Assembly: GCA_021299735.1 (NCBI GenBank)
Contig: JAJTEM010000011.1
Location: 1 to 64,000 of the forward strand
DNA length: 64,000 nt
Origin: Burkholderiales bacterium
GTDB taxonomy: Bacteria; Pseudomonadota; Gammaproteobacteria; Burkholderiales; Burkholderiaceae_B
Direction: 5' to 3'
Below, piece by piece: positions 46,067 to 55,798 of the stretch; positions within the stretch are counted from its first letter, which is position 1, and the number at the start of each line of letters is the position of its first letter. The notes below the pieces were generated by a model. The model was not told where the DNA came from, made no database searches, and saw nothing but the letters and a program-made list of their open reading frames with translations. The position numbers were made by a program, and so were the translations under genes.

Positions 46067-46095
46067 GCTTCTAGCTCAAATAGTCAACTTAGTGG

Positions 46096-48207
46096 TCAAC
46101 TCAGCCACCAAGGCGTTTCCTCAATCCACCGCTGTATGTGTCGGCGGGTGTTTTCTGCATCAGGTGGCATTTGTTGAGCCAGGGTTCTCGCCAGTTCAAG
46201 CAAGTCTTTGTCTACCAGTGGGTCTGCGTAGCGCATCATGGGCAAGCCAGATTGCCTTTTGCCCAGCAATTCGCCCGGGCCTCGAATTTCAAGGTCTTTT
46301 TCAGCGAGATAAAATCCATCGTCACTTTCGTGCATGGCTTTTAAGCGCAATTTCGATGTATTCGACAAAGGCCCGCCGTACAGCAGCACGCACACGCTTT
46401 GTACGCAGCCACGCCCAACACGTCCGCGGAGTTGGTGAAGTTGAGCCAGACCAAAACGTTCGGCTTGGTCAATAACCATCAAGCTGGCATTGCCAACGTC
46501 TACGCCAACTTCAATTACCGTGGTTGATACCAGCAAATCGAGTTCACCTGCTGCAAATGCCGCCATGGTGGCCTGTTTTAGTTTGTTGTCTTGCTTGCCG
46601 TGCAGCAGGCCAATACGCCGTGTCGGCAATTGTTCGCACAAGTCGGTGTAGGTTGCTTGTGCAGCTTGCAGGTCGAGTGTTTCGCTTTCTTCGATCAGCG
46701 GGCAAACCCAATACACTTGCTGTCCCTTCGCAATTTCACCTTCAATGGCTGAAATCAGTTGATCCCTTTTTTTCTGGGAAAGAAGTTTGGTGACAATCGG
46801 TTTTCTTCCCGGCGGTTTTTCATCCAGGCTGGACACGGCAAGGTCGGACAGATAAGTTTGCGCCAGCGTGCGGGGAATGGGTGTTGCACTCATCATCAGT
46901 TGATGGGCCAATTGCCCGTTGTTTGCCTTGGCAATCAGTGACAGGCGTTGGGCCACGCCGAAGCGGTGCTGTTCATCAACAACAACTAGCGCCAGTGCCT
47001 TGAAGTCAACATGGTCTTGAACCAGTGCATGGGTGCCGATAATCACATCAATTTCGCCTGCAGCAAGTGATTTCAGGGTGCGGTCTTTTTCGCTTTTTTT
47101 CATGGCCCCTTGAAGCTTCGCGCAGCGTGCGCCCACTGCATCAAATAGAGGGGTCAGTTTGTGGTGGTGTTGCGCAGCCAATACTTCGGTGGGGGCCAGA
47201 ATTGCGGCCTGTTTGCCGTTTTCTATGGCGCGTAAACAAGCCAGTGCGGCTACTAACGTTTTTCCGCTTCCCACGTCGCCTTGGAGCAGGCGTTGCATGG
47301 GGTAGGGCTGGGCGAGGTCTTCAAAAATTTCTCGGCAGGCGCGTTGCTGTGCCCCTGTTAGCTTGAAGGGTAGCTGTGAAATGAATTGTTGAACCAGGCT
47401 GTTTTTCGCGGTTTTTACGGCCTTCAGCGGGCTGGCTTTTTCTTGGGTGCGCTGTTGGCGGTACTCGCGCAACAACAGTTGCTGGGCCAGCAGTTCGTCC
47501 ACCTTCACCCTTGTCCAGGCTGGGTGGGTGCGCAAATTCAAGTCGTAAAGTTCTTCGGGTTTGGCCTGTCCGTGCAGGGTTTTCAAGGCAGCGGGCCACG
47601 ACAACAGTTGGTGTTTTTTACACAGGGCTGTGGGCAGGGTATCGATGAAACAGGCTGCCGGCAGTTTTTTCATCCAGCGGTGCCAATCGCTTTGTTTCAA
47701 TTGCCCAGTGCTGGGGTAAACAGGTTCCAGCACCGCATTCGCGTTGCTTGTTTGCGCTTTGGGGCTGTTGGTTTCCTCAAGGCTTCCTGGCGGCGCAATT
47801 TTCACCGTGGGGTGCACCATTTCGAAGGTGCCATAGCCTTGCCGTATTTGGCCGCTGATTTGAATTCGGCTACCTTCGCTGAGTTTTTGTTGCAAGCCAG
47901 GGTAAAAATGAAGCCAGCGCAACAGTAGTGTTGTGTCACCGTCTTCTACCCAAACCCGCAGTTGCTTTCGGGGGTGGTACTGCACCTCACTGCCAATCAC
48001 TGTGGCCAGCAAATTCACTTTCTGGCCCACTTGAAGTGAGTCCATGGCTGTAATTGAGGCTTTGTCTTCGAAGCGAAGTGGCAGGTGTAGTGCAAGCCCC
48101 ATCCAGTGCGGGGCAAGCAGCAGGCCACCCACTGCATCTGCAATTGATGTTGGCAGCGGCAGCAGCTCCTCGAAGCCGGGTAGGTTGTTGGGGGCTGCTG
48201 CGGTCAA
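46096..48207 (-). CDS. recG: ATP-dependent DNA helicase RecG
   Basis: A 703-residue helicase that remodels stalled forks and Holliday junctions. The N-terminal wedge OB fold is around residues 60-150. Walker A is G-D-V-G-S-G-K-T near residue 308, motif II is the D-E-Q-H box near residue 408, and the C-terminal helicase domain contains Q-L-R-G-R-V-G-R-G near residue 590. The only usable start is TTG 48207: the TAA shared with ridA blocks the frame upstream, and no good ribosome binding site is seen. This is an unusual start that may lower expression. Confidence 0.93.
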   Translation of the reverse strand: MTAAAPNNLPGFEELLPLPTSIADAVGGLLLAPHWMGLALHLPLRFEDKASITAMDSLQVGQKVNLLATVIGSEVQYHPRKQLRVWVEDGDTTLLLRWLHFYPGLQQKLSEGSRIQISGQIRQGYGTFEMVHPTVKIAPPGSLEETNSPKAQTSNANAVLEPVYPSTGQLKQSDWHRWMKKLPAACFIDTLPTALCKKHQLLSWPAALKTLHGQAKPEELYDLNLRTHPAWTRVKVDELLAQQLLLREYRQQRTQEKASPLKAVKTAKNSLVQQFISQLPFKLTGAQQRACREIFEDLAQPYPMQRLLQGDVGSGKTLVAALACLRAIENGKQAAILAPTEVLAAQHHHKLTPLFDAVGARCAKLQGAMKKSEKDRTLKSLAAGEIDVIIGTHALVQDHVDFKALALVVVDEQHRFGVAQRLSLIAKANNGQLAHQLMMSATPIPRTLAQTYLSDLAVSSLDEKPPGRKPIVTKLLSQKKRDQLISAIEGEIAKGQQVYWVCPLIEESETLDLQAAQATYTDLCEQLPTRRIGLLHGKQDNKLKQATMAAFAAGELDLLVSTTVIEVGVDVGNASLMVIDQAERFGLAQLHQLRGRVGRGCVQSVCVLLYGGPLSNTSKLRLKAMHESDDGFYLAEKDLEIRGPGELLGKRQSGLPMMRYADPLVDKDLLELARTLAQQMPPDAENTRRHIQRWIEETPWWLS

Positions 48208-48228
48208 GTGCTTGGTATGCGTGTGCTG

Positions 48229-48612
48229 TTACAGGGCCAAAATGGCTTCAACTTCAAAGCGTGCGCCTTTGGGAAGGCTGGCCACACCTACAGTCGACCG
48301 CGCGGGGAAGGGAGCCGACACATATTCCTGCATAATCGCGTTAACTTGGGCGAATTCGCTGAGATCGGTCAGGAACAAGGTGAACTTCACCACATTGGCC
48401 AAGCTGCCACCGGCCTCCTCGGCCACGGCTTTCAAATTGGCAAATGCTTGGCGTGCCTGCTCCTCAGTGCTTGGGCCTACCAAATCACCTGTGGTCGGGT
48501 TTAGGCCAATTTGCCCTGAAGTAAATACGAGGTTGCCAAGTTTAATCGCCTGGCTGTAGGGGCCGATTGCGGCGGGGGCTTTTGGAGTAGAAACAACGGT
48601 GGCTTGAGTCAT
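48229..48612 (-). CDS. ridA: RidA family enamine/imine deaminase
   Basis: A 127-residue RidA/YjgF protein that hydrolyses reactive enamines and imines such as 2-aminoacrylate. The signature is present: A-I-G-P-Y-S-Q-A near residue 14, F-T-S-G-Q-I-G-L near 30, and the catalytic Arg in A-R-S-T-V-G-V-A near residue 105. It lies 21 bases upstream of recG in the same direction, so they are probably co-transcribed. It is divergent from the permease gene. Confidence 0.94.
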   Translation of the reverse strand: MTQATVVSTPKAPAAIGPYSQAIKLGNLVFTSGQIGLNPTTGDLVGPSTEEQARQAFANLKAVAEEAGGSLANVVKFTLFLTDLSEFAQVNAIMQEYVSAPFPARSTVGVASLPKGARFEVEAILAL

Positions 48613-48745
48613 ATGGGATATCGTGAATGTTTGGAGAAATGAATCTAAATTCGCTCAGCTGCAATGATAACGCCGAGAGGTGCATTGTGTTGCGCATGGG
48701 GACGGTATACCATACTCGACTTGTTTGTTGCACTGCAATGTACGC

Positions 48746-50731
48746 ATGAGTGAAACCCAAAAGTCAGGCAAGGCTGGTGCTTCGCTTGGTCAACAATCTG
48801 CCGTGCCGCGTAATGGGGCGGCTTCCATTGATGCGAACGAACGCGACGATATTTTCTCGGAGAAGTATGCATGGGTTGCCGTGGGCGCCTGTGGTTTGGC
48901 TTCCGTGGCTTTTGGCCCAGAGGAGTCTTTCAAGGCGCTCGGCGATTCACGCCACTTGCTGCTATTTCTGGGCGTGCTGACGGCGCTGTCCATTCTTCTT
49001 GTTTCGCTCACCTACTTTCGTGTTACCGAGCTTTTTCCAAAGGGCGGTGGCGGTTATGCCATGGCCACCAATTTGCTTGGCCCCAGGGTTGGTTTGATCG
49101 CTGGCGCGGCCTTGTTGGTTGATTATGTGCTGATGGTGGCCTTGGGCATTAGCGCATCAACCTACTTGATGTTCAGTTTTTTGCCGCCGTATTTTTACGA
49201 GTACCGTGTGTGGGTTTCAATGGTACTGATGCTTGGCTTGATGAGTTTTCACATTCAGGGGCGGCACCTGAATTTAAAACCTTTCAAGTATTTATTCGTG
49301 GCTTTTTTGTTAACCCACCTGGTTTTTATTTTGGTGGGTTTTTCTGATCATTTTCAGGACATTGGCGGTGTGGTGAAGCGCAGTGTTGAAACCACTCAAT
49401 CTGACTTGAATACCTTGGGTTGGTTGCCCGTACTGGCTATTTTCGCACGCGGGTTTTTTCTGGGGGGGGGCACCTACACCGGCATTGAGGCGGCCTCCGA
49501 TACAGTGCAGTTAAGCCGCTACAGGCAAAGCAGCGAGAACCGTCGCAAAATGTTGGCCTATGTGGCCTGTGCGCTGGCTTTTGCGGCAGCAAGTCTTGCG
49601 GCTTTGTATTCCTTGTGGGATGTGGATATCGAGCCCACCATGGCTTTGAACGGTGTGTTGTTTGAAAGGGTGTTCACTGACCTTGGCTGGGATTGGCCCT
49701 ATGTAATTCTTGGTTTGGTGGTAATGCTGGGGTTAGAAACTGCTGTGCTGGCGTTGGCCGCACATGTGGCTTTTGCCGTGGGGCCCCGCGTGTTGTCGAC
49801 GATGGCGATTGATTCCTGGTTGCCCCACCAGTTTCGGTATTTGTCCAATCGCTTTGTGACCAAGAACGGCATTATGTTGATGGGCGGTTTTGCTTTGCTG
49901 GCCATTTACCTAAGCGATGCGAATGTGGATTTGTTGGTGGTGCTGTTCTCCATCAATGTGTTTATTGTGTTTAGCCTTTCAATGCTGGGCTTGTGTGTTT
50001 ACTGGCTTAAAAACCAACATGAAAAACGTTTCGTAAAAGGCTTTTTGTCAGCATCGTTGGGCTTCGCTGTTTCTGCCTCTATTTTGTTGGGCACCATCAT
50101 TACGCAGTTTTTTCAGGGTGGTTGGATCACGATGTTGATCACTACGCTGGTTGTTTTGGTGTGTTTGTGGGTGCGTAATCATTACCGGGAAACCAAAGAA
50201 AAAATCGCGAAAATTGACGAGGTGTTTGCCATGGCGCAATACGGCTCGGCACATTCGCCCCCCGATTTGATTCCAGATGGAAACACGGCGGTTTTTATTG
50301 TTGGCAACAGCCGTGGTGGTGGTTTGCATGCTTTGTTGTGGGTGCAACGCATGTTTCCCAACCACTTCCAAAATTTCGTGTTCATGAACGCGCGCACTGT
50401 GGATTCAAAGGCTTACGGTGGTCGAGAAGCACTGGAAGCCATGCGAGTGGACGCTTCTGTTTCCCTGAATTACTTTGTGAATTTTTGCCGCAGCCACGGT
50501 TTGCGGGCCAAAAGCTATTTGTCTTTCGGAACGGATGCTGTTGAAGAGTTGACTAGCCTGGCCAAAGAGGTTGCGGTGAACCATCCCAATGCAATTTTCT
50601 TCACCAGCAAACTGGTGTTTGAAAATGAAAACATTCTGACCCGCTTGTTGCACAACCAGGCTGCTTTGGAACTTCAACGCCGCTTGCACAATGCCGGTCA
50701 GCAAATGGTTATTTTGCCCATGCGGCTTTAG
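48746..50731 (+). CDS. APC-superfamily amino acid permease with cytoplasmic C-terminal domain
   Basis: A 661-residue protein from ATG 48746 (GTG 48680 would add 22 residues; neither start has a clear ribosome binding site). Twelve hydrophobic helices fill residues about 50-490, with the APC start V-A-F-G-P-E-E-S-F and F-P-K-G-G-G-G-Y-A-M-A-T. About 150 hydrophilic residues follow (about 510-660), resembling a USP-like/cytoplasmic regulatory domain. Substrate is unknown (amino acid or potassium are options). It is followed by oxyR. Confidence 0.82.
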   Translation: MSETQKSGKAGASLGQQSAVPRNGAASIDANERDDIFSEKYAWVAVGACGLASVAFGPEESFKALGDSRHLLLFLGVLTALSILLVSLTYFRVTELFPKGGGGYAMATNLLGPRVGLIAGAALLVDYVLMVALGISASTYLMFSFLPPYFYEYRVWVSMVLMLGLMSFHIQGRHLNLKPFKYLFVAFLLTHLVFILVGFSDHFQDIGGVVKRSVETTQSDLNTLGWLPVLAIFARGFFLGGGTYTGIEAASDTVQLSRYRQSSENRRKMLAYVACALAFAAASLAALYSLWDVDIEPTMALNGVLFERVFTDLGWDWPYVILGLVVMLGLETAVLALAAHVAFAVGPRVLSTMAIDSWLPHQFRYLSNRFVTKNGIMLMGGFALLAIYLSDANVDLLVVLFSINVFIVFSLSMLGLCVYWLKNQHEKRFVKGFLSASLGFAVSASILLGTIITQFFQGGWITMLITTLVVLVCLWVRNHYRETKEKIAKIDEVFAMAQYGSAHSPPDLIPDGNTAVFIVGNSRGGGLHALLWVQRMFPNHFQNFVFMNARTVDSKAYGGREALEAMRVDASVSLNYFVNFCRSHGLRAKSYLSFGTDAVEELTSLAKEVAVNHPNAIFFTSKLVFENENILTRLLHNQAALELQRRLHNAGQQMVILPMRL

Positions 50732-50812
50732 GTTTTGTTCTAAAACATGTGTTGCTTGATGTGGCTGCGTTTGCAATAATAATCGCACCTGCCGCCTTGA
50801 TAGCAAAATTAA

Positions 50813-51757
50813 ATGACCCTTACCGAACTCAAGTACATCGTTGCCTTGGCCCGCGAAAAGCATTTTGGCCGGGCGGCCGATGCCTGCTTTGTCAGTCAGC
50901 CTACCTTGTCTGTGGCCATTAAAAAGCTTGAAGAGGAGCTCAATGTTTCTCTTTTTGAGAGAGGTTCCAGCGAGGTGTCGTTAACGCCGGTGGGTGAGCG
51001 CATCGTGGTTCAAGCGCAGCGCGTGCTTGAAGAGGCTGCGGCAATCAAAAGCATTGCGCAGCAGGGTATGGACCCGTTAGCTGGCCCGTTGCGTGTGGGT
51101 GTTATTTATACCATTGGGCCTTATTTGTTGCCGGGCCTTGTTTCCAGCATGATAGAGCGTGTGCCCTCCATGCCCCTGGTGTTGCAGGAAAACTTTACGG
51201 TGCGCCTGCTGGAGTTGTTGAAGCAGGGGGAAATTGATGTGGCGGTGTTGGCGCTGCCTATCAATGAATCGGGGTTTGTGATTCAGCCTTTGTACGACGA
51301 GCCATTCATGGTAGCTTTGCCCAAGTCACACCGCTGGGCCAATGAAAAAGCCATTCAATCGGATGACCTGCGTAGCGAAAACATGTTGTTGTTGGGCACT
51401 GGACACTGCTTCAGGGATCAGGTGTTGGGTGTATGCCCGGAGTTGTCCCGATTCTCTCAATCGTCAGAAGGCATTCAGCGCACTTTCGAGGGCAGTTCTC
51501 TTGAAACCATTCGGCACATGGTTGCTTCGGGCGTTGGGATCACTGTATTGCCTTCAAGCTCTGTGCCCAATCCTGTTCCCAAGGAAAGCTTGCTGACTTA
51601 CATTCCACTGGCAGATGACGACACTCGCCGCACAGTGGCTTTGGTGTGGCGAAAAAGCTTTGGGAGGCGCGAGGCACTGGATGCTTTGCGTGATGCGATC
51701 ATGGAATGCAAACTGAATGGTGTTGAGTTTCTGAATGCGCCTCAAATGGTGCGTTAA
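50813..51757 (+). CDS. oxyR: Hydrogen-peroxide-sensing regulator OxyR
   Basis: A 314-residue LysR-type protein with the HTH at residues about 1-60 (T-L-T-E-L-K-Y-I-V-A-L, then F-G-R-A-A-D-A-C-F-V-S-Q-P-T-L-S). The redox pair expected in OxyR is seen in H-C-F-R-D-Q-V-L-G-V-C, with nine residues between the two Cys. Disulphide formation activates peroxide-defence genes. ubiA starts 3 bases after its stop, so they are co-transcribed; a glutathione peroxidase lies a few genes away. Confidence 0.93.
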   Translation: MTLTELKYIVALAREKHFGRAADACFVSQPTLSVAIKKLEEELNVSLFERGSSEVSLTPVGERIVVQAQRVLEEAAAIKSIAQQGMDPLAGPLRVGVIYTIGPYLLPGLVSSMIERVPSMPLVLQENFTVRLLELLKQGEIDVAVLALPINESGFVIQPLYDEPFMVALPKSHRWANEKAIQSDDLRSENMLLLGTGHCFRDQVLGVCPELSRFSQSSEGIQRTFEGSSLETIRHMVASGVGITVLPSSSVPNPVPKESLLTYIPLADDDTRRTVALVWRKSFGRREALDALRDAIMECKLNGVEFLNAPQMVR

Positions 51758-51760
51758 GCG

Positions 51761-52624
51761 ATGGTTGTTCTGACAAAGGCGCGTTTGCGGGATTACTACC
51801 TGCTGTTACGCCTGGATAAACCCATCGGAATTTTGCTCTTGATGTGGCCCACGCTGTGGGGTTTGTGGATGGCTGCAGAGGGCCTGCCGCCGCCGCATGT
51901 GCTTTTGATTTTTGTAGCTGGTGTGGTGTTGATGCGGTCTGCGGGCTGTGCCATCAATGATTATGCAGACCGCGACATTGATTTGCATGTAGAACGTACT
52001 CGCAACAGGCCATTAACCAGCGGGCGAATTACCGACAAGGAAGCACTATGGTTAGCCGCAGCCTTGGCAATTGTGGCCTTGCTGATCACTTTGCCATTGG
52101 GCTGGTCGGTCATTTTGATGAGTATTCCTGCAGCCTTTCTGGCGGGCAGTTACCCCTTTACCAAACGTTTTTTTCCCATGCCGCAGGCTTATTTGGGAAT
52201 TGCATTTGGCTTCTCGATTCCGATGGCTTTTGTGGCGGTGCAGGGCAGTGTGCCCTTGCATGCCTGGCTGGTTTTTCTGGCGAATGTGTCCTGGACAGTG
52301 GCTTACGACACCGAGTATGCATTGGTCGACAAACCAGATGATTTGAAGCTGAATATAAAAACCTCGGCCATTACGCTGGGCAAGTACGATGTGGCTGGCA
52401 TTGTGATGTGCTATGCGGTCAGCCTGCTGATTTGGGCCTGGGTGGCCAGTTCACAGGCGTATGGCCCGTTCTTCTGGCTGGCATGGGTTTGCGCGGTTGG
52501 TATTGCTGTGTATCACTTCACGCTAATTCGCAATCGCGATCGTGCAAGGTGCTTCAAGGCATTTCTTCACAACAACTGGTTGGGCGCGGTGTTATTCGCC
52601 GGCCTGGTGCTTGAGTTTCTTTAA
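51761..52624 (+). CDS. ubiA: 4-hydroxybenzoate octaprenyltransferase
   Basis: A 287-residue membrane prenyltransferase of ubiquinone synthesis with about eight TM helices. The two Asp-rich motifs are N-D-Y-A-D-R-D-I-D near residue 67 and the second, D-T-E-Y-A-L-V-D-K-P-D-D, near residue 185. It attaches the prenyl chain to 4-hydroxybenzoate. It lies after oxyR and is convergent with proC (6-base gap, no terminator seen). Confidence 0.94.
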   Translation: MVVLTKARLRDYYLLLRLDKPIGILLLMWPTLWGLWMAAEGLPPPHVLLIFVAGVVLMRSAGCAINDYADRDIDLHVERTRNRPLTSGRITDKEALWLAAALAIVALLITLPLGWSVILMSIPAAFLAGSYPFTKRFFPMPQAYLGIAFGFSIPMAFVAVQGSVPLHAWLVFLANVSWTVAYDTEYALVDKPDDLKLNIKTSAITLGKYDVAGIVMCYAVSLLIWAWVASSQAYGPFFWLAWVCAVGIAVYHFTLIRNRDRARCFKAFLHNNWLGAVLFAGLVLEFL

Positions 52625-52630
52625 CAAGAA

Positions 52631-53437
52631 TTAGCCAGCACCCTTCTGAAGTTCAACTGCGCGCGCGCAGGCTGCTTTGGCCGCGCTGTCTACGGCATCA
52701 AACACACCCAGTGCTCGCAGCTGTTCCAGGCCAGCAAATGTAGTGCCTCCCTTGCTGGTCACTTTTTCCCGAAGTGTGGCAAATGAATCGTCCGATTGTT
52801 TGGCCAGTGTGGCGGCGCCCAAAAAAGTTTGGCTCACCAACAGGTTGGCTTGTGCTTCATTGAATCCCAGGTTTTTCGCAGCCTGTGATAAAGCTTCCAT
52901 GAGAAAAAATACATAGCCAGGGCCACTGCCTGAAATGGCTGTGACTGCATTAATTTCTTCTTCTTTGTTGAGCACTAACACTTCTCCGCAACTGCTGAAA
53001 ATTTGTCCCGCAGTGTTGCGATCTGCTTCTGAACAATTCGCGGTGAAAAATAAACCTGAAATGCCTTGCGACACCAAGGCGGGTGTATTGGGCATGCAGC
53101 GCACCACACGCGCGTTGGGCTGCTGGCTCCACTGCTGAATTTGAGCCACGCTGACCCCAGCCGCTATGCTGATGATCAGTTTGTTGTGCAGGTTTGCGCC
53201 TTGGCTGTTCAGCACGCTTTGCATTAACTGGGGTTTCACGGCAAGCACCACAATTTCCGGCGTGAAGTTGCTTGGCCATTCTGGAGTGCACTGAATATTC
53301 AGTGCGGAAATTTTCGACGCTGCTTCAGCACTGGGGTCGACTGCATGGAAAGTACTGGCTGCCACTCCACTACTGATTAATCCGCCAAGAATGGCAAATG
53401 CCATGTTGCCGCCGCCGATGAATAAGGTTTTTTGCAT
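52631..53437 (-). CDS. proC: Pyrroline-5-carboxylate reductase
   Basis: A 268-residue NAD(P)H-dependent enzyme making proline. The Rossmann motif F-I-G-G-G-N-M-A is at residues 5-12. The C-terminal signature is A-I-S-G-S-G-P-G-Y near residue 168 and G-T-T-F-A-G-L near residue 232. It lies 15 bases after the YggS-family gene, the typical yggS-proC pair. Confidence 0.95.
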   Translation of the reverse strand: MQKTLFIGGGNMAFAILGGLISSGVAASTFHAVDPSAEAASKISALNIQCTPEWPSNFTPEIVVLAVKPQLMQSVLNSQGANLHNKLIISIAAGVSVAQIQQWSQQPNARVVRCMPNTPALVSQGISGLFFTANCSEADRNTAGQIFSSCGEVLVLNKEEEINAVTAISGSGPGYVFFLMEALSQAAKNLGFNEAQANLLVSQTFLGAATLAKQSDDSFATLREKVTSKGGTTFAGLEQLRALGVFDAVDSAAKAACARAVELQKGAG

Positions 53438-53452
53438 ACTGATTCCGTGTGT

Positions 53453-54166
53453 TTATTTTGAATAGTCACGTGCGCCAAACAAGGCCGAGCCCACGCGCAC
53501 GCAGCTTGAGCCACATTCAATGGCCAATTCCAGATCCGCAGACATGCCCATGGATAGGGTATCCAGCCCAAAGCCTTTTGAGTTAAGCGAATCGAAGATG
53601 GACTTGCACTTCAAAAATTCCGCCTTTAACTGATTGCTGTTGTCAGTGTTGCTGGGAATGGTCATCAAGCCTCGCAACGCTATATTTTTCAGGCCATGAA
53701 TTTGCTTGCACAAATCCTCGGCCTGTTCTGGGTGAACTCCCGATTTACTCTCTTCGCCCGAGGTGTTGATTTGGACTAGCACATTCAAAGGCGGCAGTGT
53801 GGTGGGGCGCTGTTCCGATAAACGCTGTGCAATTTTTAAGCGATCAACGCTGTGTACCCATGAAAAATTTTCTGCAATTGGCTTGGTTTTGTTGCTTTGA
53901 ATAGGGCCAATGAAATGCCATTGAAGGTTGGGGGCAATTGTTTGCGCATTGGGGTGATCAGCCAGCTGGGTGATTTTATCTAACGCTTCCTGCAGGTAAT
54001 TTTCACCAAAGGCTGTCTGCCCGTAGCTGTAAAACTCAAGAATATCGCTCAAGGGAAAAGTTTTGCTCACTGCCAACAACGTTACGGCAGAGCGCGGTTT
54101 CCCGGCTTTGCTGCAGGCGGTGGCAATTCGGCTCTGAATATCAGCCAGTTGTGTGGCTCGGTTCAT
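53453..54166 (-). CDS. yggS: Pyridoxal-phosphate homeostasis protein (YggS/PLPBP family)
   Basis: A 237-residue single-domain PLP protein that keeps the B6 and amino acid pools balanced. The PLP Lys is in L-L-A-V-S-K-T-F near residue 36, followed by F-G-E-N-Y-L-Q-E and W-H-F-I-G-P-I-Q-S-N-K near residue 90. S-M-G-M-S-A-D near residue 200 is the conserved phosphate site. It is divergent from pilT with a 39-base gap and precedes proC. Confidence 0.95.
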   Translation of the reverse strand: MNRATQLADIQSRIATACSKAGKPRSAVTLLAVSKTFPLSDILEFYSYGQTAFGENYLQEALDKITQLADHPNAQTIAPNLQWHFIGPIQSNKTKPIAENFSWVHSVDRLKIAQRLSEQRPTTLPPLNVLVQINTSGEESKSGVHPEQAEDLCKQIHGLKNIALRGLMTIPSNTDNSNQLKAEFLKCKSIFDSLNSKGFGLDTLSMGMSADLELAIECGSSCVRVGSALFGARDYSK

Positions 54167-54205
54167 GGTGCATCGATTTAATGCTTAAAGGGAGATTATA
54201 GCCAC

Positions 54206-55240
54206 ATGACACTAACCGATTTGTTGACTTGGGCTGTGGATGAAAAAGCGTCAGACTTGCACCTATCTGCAGAAATGCCTCCGATGATCCGTGTGAACGG
54301 AGAAATGCGCAAGCTAAGCGATGCCATTTTAGGGCATCGAGAGGTTTATCGATTGATTCAGGGGTCGATGACGGATACCCAGTTGCAAAGCTGGGAACAA
54401 TCGCATGAATGTGATTACAGTTTCGCAATTGAGGGCCTGTCACGGTTCCGGGTTAACGCTTTCATGCAGAGCAGGGGCGCATCGGCCGCATTTCGTGTGG
54501 TACCCAGCCGTGTAAAAAGCCTGGACGAGCTGGAGGCACCCGCAGTATTTCGCCAAATTGCGCGTGAGCCCAACGGATTGGTTTTGGTAACTGGCCCTAC
54601 CGGTTCTGGTAAAAGTACAACCCTGGCTGCGATGGTTGATGACGTGAACCGTCATCAAAAGGCCCATATTCTGACAATCGAGGATCCGATTGAATTTACG
54701 CACATGCCAATTAATTGTGTAATTAACCAACGCGAGTTGGGTGAGCACACTCATTCGTTTGGAGCAGCGCTGCGTTCGGCCTTGCGTGAGGACCCGGATG
54801 TGATTCTGGTGGGTGAGATGCGTGACCTGGAAACCATTCAATTGGCTTTGACCGCCGCTGAAACCGGGCATTTGGTATTCGCAACCTTGCACACATCGTC
54901 GGCACCAAAAACAATCGACCGTATTATTGATGCATTCCCATCGGCAGACAAAAGCATGGTGCGTTCAATGTTGTCCGAGTCCTTGCGCGCTGTGATCTGC
55001 CAGACTCTGTTGAAAAAGCAGGGAGGTGGCCGAGTGGCTGCGCATGAAATCATGATGGTGACACCACCGATTCGAAATTTGATTCGGGAGGGTAAGGTTG
55101 CGCAGATGGTGTCGTCAATACAAACTGGTTCTCAGCATGGTATGCAAACCATGGAGCAGGCAGTACAAAGGCTTTTGGTTACCGGCAAGATTACGCGCGA
55201 TGTGGCCATGAGCACTATGTCAGGCGTCAACCAAATTTGA
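54206..55240 (+). CDS. pilT: Type IV pilus retraction ATPase PilT
   Basis: A 344-residue hexameric ATPase that depolymerises type IV pili for twitching. The N-terminal PAS-like domain is followed by Walker A G-P-T-G-S-G-K-S-T near residue 132, an acidic Asp box and Walker B (D-P-D-V-I-L-V-G-E), the His box, and the retraction motif P-P-I-R-N-L-I-R-E near residue 292, which separates PilT from PilB. pilU does not follow here. Length matches PilT of other proteobacteria. Confidence 0.95.
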   Translation: MTLTDLLTWAVDEKASDLHLSAEMPPMIRVNGEMRKLSDAILGHREVYRLIQGSMTDTQLQSWEQSHECDYSFAIEGLSRFRVNAFMQSRGASAAFRVVPSRVKSLDELEAPAVFRQIAREPNGLVLVTGPTGSGKSTTLAAMVDDVNRHQKAHILTIEDPIEFTHMPINCVINQRELGEHTHSFGAALRSALREDPDVILVGEMRDLETIQLALTAAETGHLVFATLHTSSAPKTIDRIIDAFPSADKSMVRSMLSESLRAVICQTLLKKQGGGRVAAHEIMMVTPPIRNLIREGKVAQMVSSIQTGSQHGMQTMEQAVQRLLVTGKITRDVAMSTMSGVNQI

Positions 55241-55297
55241 ACCGTCGGAATTTGCAGGTAAACTTGCCTTTCAACAAATATTGGAAAGGCAATTCCC

Positions 55298-55786
55298 ATG
55301 ACAGGCAGTGTGTATGAGTTTTCAAGTAAAACCCTGGACGGCAAGCCCATTCGCCTTGCCGATTTTCAAGGTAAGGTGCTGTTGATTGTCAATACTGCCA
55401 GTAAATGTGGCTTCACGCCGCAGTATGAGGGCTTGCAGGAATTGCACAAAAAATTGGGCCAGAAGGGCCTGGTTATTATTGGTTTTCCCTGCAACCAGTT
55501 TGGCGGTCAGGAGCCCGGCACTGAAGAGGTGATCGCCAGCTTTTGCCAGAAAAACTATGGCGTTGATTTCTTGATGGCTGAGAAGGTGGATGTGAAAGGC
55601 ATCGATGCACACCCATTGTTCAAGTACCTGACTTCTCAGGCCAAGGGCATTCTTGGCACCGAGGCCATCAAGTGGAATTTCACCAAATTCCTGGTGCGCA
55701 AAAATGGCGAGGTGTACGACCGTTATGCCCCCACCACCAAGCCGGCAGATCTTAAAGCTGATATTGCCAAGTTGTTGGCAGAGTAA
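55298..55786 (+). CDS. Glutathione peroxidase family protein (BtuE type)
   Basis: A 162-residue thiol peroxidase. The active-site Cys is in S-K-C-G-F-T near residue 37 (Cys rather than selenocysteine), with Gln in F-P-C-N-Q-F-G near residue 70 and Trp in I-K-W-N-F-T-K-F near residue 128. It reduces peroxides using thioredoxin or glutathione. ATG 55298 is 57 bases after pilT; it is convergent with the rlmL pseudogene. Confidence 0.93.
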   Translation: MTGSVYEFSSKTLDGKPIRLADFQGKVLLIVNTASKCGFTPQYEGLQELHKKLGQKGLVIIGFPCNQFGGQEPGTEEVIASFCQKNYGVDFLMAEKVDVKGIDAHPLFKYLTSQAKGILGTEAIKWNFTKFLVRKNGEVYDRYAPTTKPADLKADIAKLLAE

Positions 55787-55798
55787 ACTTCGCTGTTT

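Noticed and set aside
46759-48207. TTG start of recG as a sign of a broken gene
   Set aside because: All helicase motifs are present in one frame and an upstream stop defines the start, so the gene is taken as intact with a weak start codon.
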